Positions 25,368 through 32,681 of a stretch of 64,000 nt of DNA are shown here, one piece after another. Both the position numbers and the translations under genes were made by a program. This DNA is from Imperialibacter sp965651695 (GTDB lineage Bacteria > Bacteroidota > Bacteroidia > Cytophagales > Cyclobacteriaceae). The stretch is taken from assembly GCA_965651695.1 (NCBI GenBank), contig CBFGTI010000010.1, forward strand, positions 4,058-68,057. The letters are read 5' to 3'. The first letter of the stretch is position 1. The number at the start of each line of letters is the position of its first letter. The notes beneath the pieces were generated by a model. That model did no database searches. It saw only the letters and a list, made by a program, of their open reading frames with translations, and had not been told where the DNA came from.

Positions 25368-26237
25368 CTATTTCATCTCTCCCATTAGCCGCCCCCTGTC
25401 GTAAATAAGTTCTCCACGGTCGTTCCATTCTTTGAGAATGAATGGTTTGAAGGTTTTATCGAAGGGATCTTTGCCATATTCAACCTCGCGCTTGCGCCGG
25501 TTCCTCACCGGATAATACTCCCTCCAAATTCCCACCTTGCCATCGAATTTGTATTCACCCATTACGGCCACCTGGCCGTTTTCGTGGAAGGCGTAGTAGT
25601 AGCCCTCTTTTTCGCCATATTCTACCGGAATCACCTCCTTTATTTTGGTACGCTCCACGTCCCAGTAGGCTACCTTCGACTCCCGGGGCCAACCCTTGTA
25701 GTACTTCTCCTTGTTTAATAAAATATCGTGCTTATTCAACTCCACCCACCGGCCATGCTTGGTGCCTTTATAAAAAAAACCTTCTTCCAGCACCTGGTCG
25801 CCAAGCACCTTCTGGTAAGGGCCGTGCAAAATGCCAGCGTATTCTTTGTCAATATTGCGTGAGTTGATAATTTTTTTCCGCTTGAAGTTGTACCAGTACA
25901 CGTCACGCACGTAGGGGTCCGGCTCCTCGTACTCCTTCAGATAGCTGAAAAGCTCCGTTACCACGTTGTCTCCAAAGCCGGTTCGGGTGAATCCTTTTTT
26001 GGTTTTGATGCCGAAGTAAACATTCTTTTTTGCCTTCTTTTCACGTATTTCCACCTTGTCGTTTTCCTCATCAAGTGCTTCGAGGTCGATGGTAAGCGGC
26101 GTGTCGTACTTAGGTTCGAATGAAAATTCCTCCTCCTGGGCCACGGCGGGCATTGCCACAAGCGCTAAAAATCCGGCGGTAAAAACGGCGGCAAGCACGG
26201 CCGTAGGTAGTTGATAAAAATGGTGCTTCATAACCAT
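25368..26237 (-). CDS. Exported protein with MORN/YwqK-like repeats
   Basis: A 289-residue protein with a signal peptide (residues 1-34, ending AMPAVAQ). After an acidic linker come repeated motifs of the MORN/YwqK sort: LHGPYQKVLGDQVLEEGFFYK, GTKHGRWVELN, GYYYAFHENGQVAVMGEYK and DGKVGIWREYYP (each a G-x-W or G-x-Y plus E-G-F/Y-x pattern). Such repeats build extended beta surfaces; many relatives are annotated as YwqK-family antitoxins without experimental proof. Here the signal peptide points to a periplasmic or surface role. In-frame ATGs at 26237 and 26231 are equally plausible starts. It stands alone, convergent with yraN. Confidence 0.72.
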   Translation of the reverse strand: MVMKHHFYQLPTAVLAAVFTAGFLALVAMPAVAQEEEFSFEPKYDTPLTIDLEALDEENDKVEIREKKAKKNVYFGIKTKKGFTRTGFGDNVVTELFSYLKEYEEPDPYVRDVYWYNFKRKKIINSRNIDKEYAGILHGPYQKVLGDQVLEEGFFYKGTKHGRWVELNKHDILLNKEKYYKGWPRESKVAYWDVERTKIKEVIPVEYGEKEGYYYAFHENGQVAVMGEYKFDGKVGIWREYYPVRNRRKREVEYGKDPFDKTFKPFILKEWNDRGELIYDRGRLMGEMK

Positions 26238-26555
26238 TGATAACGACGAGTAGGTCGAAAAAATTTTGTGAAGTTAAGCAAAATGAAGCATCAATGCAGA
26301 TGTTGGCCCGCACGATTTCATAAGCGTGTAGTGGAACATTGGGGGCAAAAATGACGCAATCTCACAAAGGCGCAAGTTAGTTTCGCACAAGCTGTGGGAT
26401 CCGGCAAGATTTCCTGAAGCCGGTTTTTCAGGAGGTTACTGTGGGGCAATTGCATTACTTTTAACGATCTTCGAAAGAAGGCTAAATTTTATCCGGCACA
26501 AAAAAGGCTGCCTTACTCAAGACAGCCTTGTATTTCTCACGGCAGTTATTAGAAG
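26238..26555. other. Intergenic region: hairpin, single repeat arm and htpG terminator
   Basis: No gene is supported in these 318 bases. I see an inverted repeat TCCTGAA (26412-26418) / TTCAGGA (26427-26433), a GGGGCAATTGCATT segment at 26443-26456 that resembles one arm of the inverted repeat at 32018-32071, and the htpG terminator at 26499-26529. Confidence 0.5.
26499..26529 (-). terminator. Intrinsic terminator of htpG
   Basis: On the minus strand the stem AAGGCTG / CAGCCTT is followed by a T-run (complement of the A-run at 26500-26505). It lies 27 bases beyond the htpG stop. Confidence 0.85.
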
Positions 26556-28382
26556 TTACGCACTCACCAACTCGAGGCTCCGCTTGATGAAGGCCGTGAG
26601 CTCGGGACCGGTTAGCAGGTTTTGCGATAATTTGGCCAGGTCAAAAGCCTGCTTCGAAAGGTCAAGCTTCTGCTCCTCGTTTTCGGCCTTCAGTATCTTA
26701 GCCACCAAGGGGTGGTTTCCATTCACCGACACCGTGTAGGCATCGGGCATGTTGCCCATCATGGCCATACCGCCGCCCATGGCCGACATGTCCTTCATTC
26801 GCCGCATAAATTCGGGCAGGGTAATTACCACCGGCAGGTCGTCGGGCGACATGGCCTCTATATTAACAGAGAAGCTTTTGTTGTCAATGGCTTTCTCAAA
26901 CAATTCCTTCACGGCTTTTTGTTCTTTGTCCGATAGTACCGACTCCTTCTTCTCGTCTTTGTCTACCAGCTTGTCGAGCACATCGGCATCTACCCGCTTC
27001 CAATTCACCTTCTCAAGCTTCATTTCCATGTGGTTGATAAAGTGGCTGTCGAGCGGGCCTTCCATTTTCAGCACACCATAGCCCCGCTTTTTCGCGTTGT
27101 CGATGTAGCCGTGCTGCTGTGCCTGTTTTGTGGTATAAAGGAATATGATGTTGCCGTTTTTGTCGAGCTGGGCATCTCTTACGTGGTCCTGGTATTCCTT
27201 TAGGGTAAAGTACTTGTCGTCGGTATCCTGCAGCAGTGTATAGTCCTGCGCTTTTTCGTAAAACTTCTCCTCGCTAATCATGCCGTACTTCACAAACAGA
27301 CCTATGTCACCCCACTTTTTCTCGTAGGCTTCCCTGTCTTTTTTGAATAGCTCGCCAAGCTTATCGGCTACCTTTTTGGTTATGTAGGTGTTGATCTTCT
27401 TCACGTTGCTATCCGACTGCAGGTAGCTTCTCGATACGTTCAGCGGAATATCGGGCGAGTCGATAACCCCGTGCAGCAGCATAAGGAACTCGGGCACCAC
27501 GTCCTTCACTTCGTCGGTTATAAATACCTGCCGGCTGTAGAGCTGAATTTTGTTGCGCTGAACCTCAAACTCATTTTTGATTTTGGGGAAGTATAATACG
27601 CCCGTAAGGTTGAAGGGGTAGTCGACATTGAGGTGTATCCAGAAAAGCGGGTCTTCGGCAAAAGGATAAAGTTCTTTGTAGAAGTTCAGGTAGTCTTCGT
27701 CTTTCAGGTCGTTTGGCTGCTTGGTCCAAATAGGAGTGGTGTTGTTCACTGCCTTTCCGTCGAACTCGATCTCCACGGGCAGAAACCTGCAGTATTTGTT
27801 CAGTATAGTTTGCAGCCGGTGCTTTTCCAGAAACTCCTCCGAGTCTTCCGCCACGTGCAGTACAATGTCGGTGCCCCTGTCTTTTTTTACTGTGGAAGTA
27901 ATTTCAAATTCGGTAGATCCGTCGCACTCCCATCGTGCAGCTTCTGTCCCTTCCTGGTACGATTTGGTAAAAATCTCCACCTTGCGGGCCACCATAAAGG
28001 AAGAGTAAAATCCCAGGCCGAAGTGCCCTATTATCTGCTTATCGTCTCCCTTGTCTTTATATTTTTCTACAAACTCTGTTGCGCCTGAGAAGGCAATCTG
28101 GTTAATATATTTTTTGATCTCGTCGGCCGTCATGCCGATACCCCGGTCGCTGATGGTTATGGTTTTCAGCTTGTCGTTGATCGAGATTTTTACCTTGGCT
28201 TCGCCTACTTCGCCCGTAAACTCGCCGAGGGAAGCCAGCCTTTTTAGTTTTTGGGTAGCATCAACCGCGTTGGATACCAATTCCCTCAAAAAGATCTCAT
28301 GATCAGAATAGAGAAATTTCTTGATGATGGGGAAGATGTTCTCGGTATGAATGGAAAGTGTGCCTTTTTCTTCTGCAACCAT
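26556..28382 (-). CDS. htpG: Molecular chaperone HtpG (Hsp90)
   Basis: A 608-residue Hsp90. The ATG at 28382 (MVAEEKGTLSIHTENIFPI) fits the family; the longer frame to 28457 encodes an unrelated Cys-rich tail. The GHKL ATPase domain has LVSNAVDATQKL (Asn and Asp for Mg-ATP, about residues 37-48), ISDRGIGM (about 84-91) and IGHFGLGFYSSFMVA (about 124-138). The middle and dimerisation domains follow, with a met-rich MGGGMAMMGNMP amphipathic segment near residue 555. It refolds client proteins after stress. A perfect CTGTCA/TGACAG palindrome lies 69-83 bases upstream of the start and is a possible heat-shock operator. Confidence 0.96.
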   Translation of the reverse strand: MVAEEKGTLSIHTENIFPIIKKFLYSDHEIFLRELVSNAVDATQKLKRLASLGEFTGEVGEAKVKISINDKLKTITISDRGIGMTADEIKKYINQIAFSGATEFVEKYKDKGDDKQIIGHFGLGFYSSFMVARKVEIFTKSYQEGTEAARWECDGSTEFEITSTVKKDRGTDIVLHVAEDSEEFLEKHRLQTILNKYCRFLPVEIEFDGKAVNNTTPIWTKQPNDLKDEDYLNFYKELYPFAEDPLFWIHLNVDYPFNLTGVLYFPKIKNEFEVQRNKIQLYSRQVFITDEVKDVVPEFLMLLHGVIDSPDIPLNVSRSYLQSDSNVKKINTYITKKVADKLGELFKKDREAYEKKWGDIGLFVKYGMISEEKFYEKAQDYTLLQDTDDKYFTLKEYQDHVRDAQLDKNGNIIFLYTTKQAQQHGYIDNAKKRGYGVLKMEGPLDSHFINHMEMKLEKVNWKRVDADVLDKLVDKDEKKESVLSDKEQKAVKELFEKAIDNKSFSVNIEAMSPDDLPVVITLPEFMRRMKDMSAMGGGMAMMGNMPDAYTVSVNGNHPLVAKILKAENEEQKLDLSKQAFDLAKLSQNLLTGPELTAFIKRSLELVSA

Positions 28383-28450
28383 TGTCTTTTCGTTTTTAAC
28401 TAGTTTACAACAACAGTCCCATTGGCAAAAGATGTTCCATACGGCAAATG

Positions 28451-28465
28451 CTGTCATACTGACAG
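28451..28465. promoter_or_regulatory. Palindromic operator candidate upstream of htpG
   Basis: CTGTCA, three bases, then TGACAG form a perfect inverted repeat in the gap between htpG and the DUF4293 gene. Position (69-83 bases upstream of the htpG ATG) and symmetry suggest a dimeric regulator site. It is not the CIRCE element. Confidence 0.5.
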
Positions 28466-28499
28466 ACTTGCCGCGTCAATTCCGACAGTTTCTGCGTCT

Positions 28500-28994
28500 T
28501 TATCGCAGTCGCTGCGAATCTCTCACAAGCTTTTCGTCTCTTCTGATAAACCGGTTTGCCAGCGAATTTAGAATGAGGCACACGGGAAAAAGGTAAAATG
28601 CCCACGTAAATGAACCTCTGAAGCCGGTGGAAATCAGCTTTTCCGCATCTAGCGAGTTGTATACAACAATGAACATGGGCACGCCAATTAATAAAGAATT
28701 GAGCGCGCCAAGCTGTATTTGGCGCAGGCGGTTGCGATATTGGAAAATGGAAAACAGGCTGGCCGCTACGCTTAGCAAACTCAATATGGCTACGTATACG
28801 ATGTTTTTGGAATACAAAACCTCGTCAGACCCCTGTTCATCATCAGCAAACTTGATGTGGGTTACTTCCAGTGACGTGATGGTGGCTACTTCGCTATTTT
28901 CCGTATCCATTTTTTGCCAAAGAGGGAAAAACAGCGTGAGGATCATAAATATTGCTACAAGTGCCAGAAATACAGATTGGATGCGCTGAATCAT
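28500..28994 (-). CDS. DUF4293 family membrane protein
   Basis: A 164-residue protein from ATG 28994 (MIQRIQSVFLALVAIFMILT). It has four hydrophobic segments (about residues 6-25, 66-85, 96-112 and 126-146) with a polar loop after the first. The MIQRIQSVFL opening is diagnostic for DUF4293, a Bacteroidetes-only inner-membrane family of unknown function. A frame upstream to 29048 is open but starts with unrelated sequence. It lies 117 bases upstream of htpG in the same direction. Confidence 0.85.
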   Translation of the reverse strand: MIQRIQSVFLALVAIFMILTLFFPLWQKMDTENSEVATITSLEVTHIKFADDEQGSDEVLYSKNIVYVAILSLLSVAASLFSIFQYRNRLRQIQLGALNSLLIGVPMFIVVYNSLDAEKLISTGFRGSFTWAFYLFPVCLILNSLANRFIRRDEKLVRDSQRLR

Positions 28995-29180
28995 GGAAAT
29001 TAATTTTAAAGAGCAAAATAAAGCATAAATGGTGGGATGAAAAACCAAGCCGACTTGTCTTTGGGCGAGGCATTCACATTTTCTCTCACGCCAATAGCGG
29101 CTGACGGAACATTAGAGCGGCAAGAACGTTTGCCGCGATGGCAGGTGAACCTGCGTTCATCGTTTGGGGAAGGTGAAAGG

Positions 29181-29382
29181 GAACGTGTGATCCCTTCCGG
29201 GTCAAATCGTTGATTAGCCGTCATTTGATCTATAAACGTTTCACCCTTCGGGATCGTAAATGCACCCGGTCTTTGCACTCCCGGCAAGTCTTCCGATGAG
29301 CCCGACCCCAACGGGGTCACACGTTTATAGCAGTAATGCCGCAGCACCCGCACGACCCCGAAGGCGGTCGCATGTGTGTAGG
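29181..29382. repeat. Cluster of four degenerate REP-like palindromic units
   Basis: Four imperfect copies share the pattern GAyCCC-nnnn-GGGGTC followed by ACACGTTTATAG. Minus-strand copies lie at 29181-29203 (GACCCGGAAGGG then ATCACACGTTC) and 29231-29255 (GATCCCGAAGGG then TGAAACGTTTATA). Plus-strand copies lie at 29304-29330 (GACCCCAACGGGG then TCACACGTTTATAG) and 29354-29382 (GACCCCGAAGGCGG then TCGCATGTGTGTAGG). Each can fold as a short hairpin with a conserved tail, the layout of REP/BIME elements. The surrounding gap 28995-29444 has no gene. Confidence 0.65.
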
Positions 29383-29444
29383 ATCAACCCGAGGTCTTGA
29401 AAATTTGGGCAGACTGTTTTCAAGAATACATACCTTTGCGCCGC

Positions 29445-30191
29445 ATGCGGTATTTTCTTCAGCTAAGTTACAATGGAGGCAGGTACAGTGGCTGGCAAAC
29501 GCAGCCCGGTGAGGTAACTGTGCAGCAGGTGGTCGACGCGGCTCTGCAGACTTTGCTGGGCCCTGCTGTGCAGTGTACCGGCAGTGGGCGAACCGATGCC
29601 GGGGTGCACGCCCGGATGCAGGTAGTGCATTTTGACGCTGATTTGCCATACAGCGAGGCTGAAGTTTTGCACAAGCTAAATGCGATTTTGCCCTGGGATG
29701 TGGCCGTGCATTCGCTGCGAAAAGTAAGCAACCAGGCGCACGCCCGCTACGATGCTGTGTCGCGGTCTTACGAGTACCACATACATCAGAAAAAAGACCC
29801 GTTCAGCGCAGGGCTCAGCTATTACTTCAGGCCGGCACTCAATATGGAGGCTATGAACGAGGCGGCAGAACTGTTGCTCCAATGGCACGATTTTCAGTGC
29901 TTCAGCAAGGTAAAAACCGATGTGAAGCATTTCGACTGTGAGGTAACGCAAGCCGCGTGGAAAATGCAGAACGATACACTGGTTTTTTACGTTAGTGCGA
30001 ATAGATTTTTGAGAGGAATGGTAAGAGCGATCGTTGGGTCGCTGCTTGAAGTGGGATTGGAAAAGAAGAGCCGGAATGATTTTCAGCAAATTTTGGAAAG
30101 CCGGGACCGTAAAGCCGCAGCACGAAACGTGCCGCCCGAAGGCCTTTTTCTAACGAATATTACTTATCCTGAAAAAATCTATACCCTTTGA
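29445..30191 (+). CDS. truA: tRNA pseudouridine(38-40) synthase
   Basis: A 248-residue TruA starting at ATG 29445 (MRYFLQLSYNGGRYSGWQTQ); an upstream in-frame ATG at 29397 is not supported. The catalytic Asp is in GSGRTDAGVHA (about residues 45-55), and RPALNMEAMNEAAELL and RFLRGMVRAIVGSLLEVG (about 187-204) are family segments. It isomerises uridines 38-40 in the tRNA anticodon arm. It directly follows the REP-like cluster and lies 44 bases before the ABC exporter gene. Confidence 0.95.
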   Translation: MRYFLQLSYNGGRYSGWQTQPGEVTVQQVVDAALQTLLGPAVQCTGSGRTDAGVHARMQVVHFDADLPYSEAEVLHKLNAILPWDVAVHSLRKVSNQAHARYDAVSRSYEYHIHQKKDPFSAGLSYYFRPALNMEAMNEAAELLLQWHDFQCFSKVKTDVKHFDCEVTQAAWKMQNDTLVFYVSANRFLRGMVRAIVGSLLEVGLEKKSRNDFQQILESRDRKAAARNVPPEGLFLTNITYPEKIYTL

Positions 30192-30235
30192 GCGAAATTG
30201 GTGGTTGATAGAATTGAAACCCTTAGTTTGATATT

Positions 30236-31996
30236 TTGGAAAAGGAAACTGTAAGTGGAAATATAGTAGACCTGAAGGTTCTCAGGCGTCTTTTTGTTTT
30301 TGCGCGGCCCTACATTGGCAAGTTTTATCTACTGGTGGTGCTTACTATCCTGCTGGCGTTGCTTAGCCCGGCCCGGCCTTTTCTCATTCAGCTCACAATC
30401 GACAATTATGTGGCGGTGGGCGACTTTGCCGGGTTGGTAAACATGACCCTTCTTTTGCTGGGCGTGCTGGTGGTGACCACCGTAGTGCAGTACAGCCACA
30501 CGTATATGTCGGGCTGGCTGGGGCAAAACATTATCCGCGACATGCGCATCAAGCTTTTCAAGCACCTGCAAACACTGTGGCTGAAATTTTTCGATAAAAC
30601 CCCCATTGGCCGGCTCGTGACCCGTAACGTTTCTGACATTGAAACGCTTTCAGATGTTTTCAGCGAAGGCCTTGCGGCAATAATTGGAGACTTGCTTCAG
30701 CTGGTTGTCATTCTTATTATGATGTTCATCATCAGCTGGAAACTCACCCTTGTAAGCCTTTGCACGCTGCCTTTACTCATATTCAGTACCTACGTTTTTA
30801 AGGAGAAGGTGAAGGTGGCATTTAATGAGGTGCGGACGGCCGTTTCCAACCTGAACTCGTTTGTGCAGGAGCATATTACAGGCATGAATATCGTGCAGAT
30901 ATTTAACAGCGAGGAAAGGGAATATCAAAAGTTTAAAGAGATAAACGAGGAGCACAAAAAGAGTAACATCCGCTCGGTATTGTATTATTCCATTTATTTT
31001 CCGGTGGCTGAAGTAATACAAGCTGCAGGCATCGGCCTGGTGGTGTGGTACGGGGCCAAAGGCGTGATTGACGACGAGCTTACGCTGGGTGTGCTCATTT
31101 CCTTCATCATGTACATCCAAATGTTTTTCCGGCCCATTCGAATGATTGCTGACCGCTTCAATACGCTTCAAATGGGCATTGTTAGCTCCAACCGGATTCT
31201 CGATCTGCTGGATAGCAAAGAACATATAGCCAACAATGGTACTTTTGCTCCACCTACACTCAAAGGCCATGTGAAATTCGAAAACGTATGGTTTGCGTAC
31301 CTGGATGAGGAATATGTGCTTAAAGACATTTCGCTTGAGGTGAAGCCCGGAGAAACCATGGCATTGGTAGGTGCCACAGGCGCCGGCAAGTCGTCGGTTA
31401 TTAACCTGCTGAGCCGGTTTTACGAAATAAACAAGGGAAGTATTTCCATTGATGGTGTAGATGTGCGTGAGTACGACCTGGAAGCGTTGCGGTTAAATAT
31501 TGGTGTGGTGCTGCAGGATGTATTCCTTTTTTCAGACACTATTTTTAACAACATCACACTCGGCAATCCCGATATCCCACGATCCAAGGTGTTGGAAGCT
31601 GCCGAACTGGTGGGAGCACGTGAGTTTATTGAGCGGCTGCCGGGTGGTTTCGATTATAATGTGATGGAGCGGGGTGCAACACTTTCGGTAGGGCAGCGTC
31701 AGCTCATTTCTTTTGTACGAGCCATGGTGTATGATCCGAAAATCATAGTGCTGGATGAAGCAACGTCTTCCGTTGATACCGAAACTGAAGAGCTAATTCA
31801 GCAGGCCATTGATAAGCTTATGAAAGGCCGCACCTCCATAGTTATTGCTCACCGGCTTTCAACAATCCAAAAGGCCAACAAAATACTGGTGCTCGAAAAA
31901 GGTGAGATTAAGGAGGAAGGCACCCACGAGGCGCTGCTGGCGCTGGATGGGTATTATGCACAGCTGCACAAAATGCAGTATAAAGAAGTGGTGTAG
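30236..31996 (+). CDS. ABC exporter, MsbA-like half transporter
   Basis: A 586-residue fusion of a six-helix membrane domain (about residues 1-325) and an ATPase domain. Start is a TTG at 30236; no nearby ATG. ATPase motifs are Walker A GATGAGKSSV (about 377-386), signature LSVGQRQL (about 487-494), Walker B IIVLDEATSSVD (about 507-518) and the switch His in IAHRLST. The arrangement is that of MsbA/LmrA-type exporters for lipids or drugs. Substrate is not evident; it is not next to LPS genes. It follows truA by 44 bases and is followed by an unusual inverted repeat rather than a classical terminator. Confidence 0.92.
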   Translation: MEKETVSGNIVDLKVLRRLFVFARPYIGKFYLLVVLTILLALLSPARPFLIQLTIDNYVAVGDFAGLVNMTLLLLGVLVVTTVVQYSHTYMSGWLGQNIIRDMRIKLFKHLQTLWLKFFDKTPIGRLVTRNVSDIETLSDVFSEGLAAIIGDLLQLVVILIMMFIISWKLTLVSLCTLPLLIFSTYVFKEKVKVAFNEVRTAVSNLNSFVQEHITGMNIVQIFNSEEREYQKFKEINEEHKKSNIRSVLYYSIYFPVAEVIQAAGIGLVVWYGAKGVIDDELTLGVLISFIMYIQMFFRPIRMIADRFNTLQMGIVSSNRILDLLDSKEHIANNGTFAPPTLKGHVKFENVWFAYLDEEYVLKDISLEVKPGETMALVGATGAGKSSVINLLSRFYEINKGSISIDGVDVREYDLEALRLNIGVVLQDVFLFSDTIFNNITLGNPDIPRSKVLEAAELVGAREFIERLPGGFDYNVMERGATLSVGQRQLISFVRAMVYDPKIIVLDEATSSVDTETEELIQQAIDKLMKGRTSIVIAHRLSTIQKANKILVLEKGEIKEEGTHEALLALDGYYAQLHKMQYKEVV

Positions 31997-32017
31997 CCGG
32001 TGTCGTATGAGTACCCA

Positions 32018-32071
32018 GGGCAATCGCATTTAAAACAGATTCGTCAAGTAAAATTTCAAATGCGATTGCCC
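32018..32071. repeat. 14-bp perfect inverted repeat with 26-base spacer
   Basis: GGGCAATCGCATTT at 32018-32031 is the exact reverse complement of AAATGCGATTGCCC at 32058-32071. No T-run follows on either strand, so it is not a standard terminator. A single related arm (GGGGCAATTGCATT) occurs at 26443-26456, which points to a dispersed element. Confidence 0.7.
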
Positions 32072-32088
32072 CGCATCAGTATTCAGAC

Positions 32089-32124
32089 TTTGCTTATACT
32101 CCCGGATATTTCTCTTAACTTTTG
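32089..32124 (+). promoter_or_regulatory. Candidate promoter for the gene at 32143
   Basis: TTTG at 32089-32092 and TAACTTTTG at 32116-32124, separated by 23 bases, resemble the Bacteroidetes -33 TTTG and -7 TAnnTTTG boxes (with one extra base in the -7). The ATG lies 19 bases downstream. Confidence 0.4.
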
Positions 32125-32142
32125 CGGCAAATTCCGTCTGCC

Positions 32143-32676
32143 ATGACAATCAACCCAAAGCTTAAGTACTATGCAGTGTCGGCGGTGTCGCTGCTGGTAA
32201 TTTTCTTCAGTATCTATTACCTGCTCGGAGGTACCAGAGACTTCTACGTGGAAGAAAAAGCAGCGGCAGACTACGACATTGTGGGCAAACCGTACAAAGG
32301 TGAATACAGCGCCGAGTCGGCTCAGGTGCTTTTTGAGGAGATAAGGGATAAAGTGCTAAGTGGAGAATGGGAAGGAGACCTGGTAGAAATTACCTATCCA
32401 CCTGAGGAGGGTGAGGATGTAAACCAGTTTTTTGGCGTGTTGCTTACTGGGGCCGTCACGCAGATCGACGGGGCTTATCGGCTTAAAAAAGTCACCGCAC
32501 CGCAGGTTTTAACAGTCAGGCTCACGATGCACGGGCTGGTGAGGCCTTCGCGCGAAAAGGTGGAAGCGCTGATCTCCGGCTACGCACAGGAAAGAGGGAT
32601 GTCGCTGGAAGAGTATTATCTGCAGCGCTACCTGCCAGACAATTCTGTTGAAGTTGAGGCTTTTGTAAGGGAGTAG
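32143..32676 (+). CDS. Membrane-anchored protein, possibly with a GyrI-like ligand-binding domain
   Basis: A 177-residue protein beginning MTINPKLKYYAVSAVSLLVIF, with one N-terminal membrane helix (about residues 9-28) and the rest probably periplasmic. The C-terminal half (about 95-177: FFGVLLTGAVTQIDGAYRLK, APQVLTVRLTMHGLV, REKVEALISGYAQERG, LPDNSVEVEAFVRE) has the strand-helix order of GyrI-like/SOUL effector-binding domains, but the match is by eye and weak. It begins after the 32018-32071 inverted repeat and a promoter candidate, and ends 5 bases before the convergent oxoprolinase gene. I do not assign a function. Confidence 0.6.
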   Translation: MTINPKLKYYAVSAVSLLVIFFSIYYLLGGTRDFYVEEKAAADYDIVGKPYKGEYSAESAQVLFEEIRDKVLSGEWEGDLVEITYPPEEGEDVNQFFGVLLTGAVTQIDGAYRLKKVTAPQVLTVRLTMHGLVRPSREKVEALISGYAQERGMSLEEYYLQRYLPDNSVEVEAFVRE

Positions 32677-32681
32677 TGTAG

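Noticed and set aside
29181..29382. CRISPR-like repeats before truA
   Set aside because: Copies alternate in orientation and spacing is irregular, which fits REP elements rather than CRISPR.
32018..32071. Intrinsic terminator of the MsbA-like gene
   Set aside because: No T-run follows the stem in either direction and the loop is 26 bases long.
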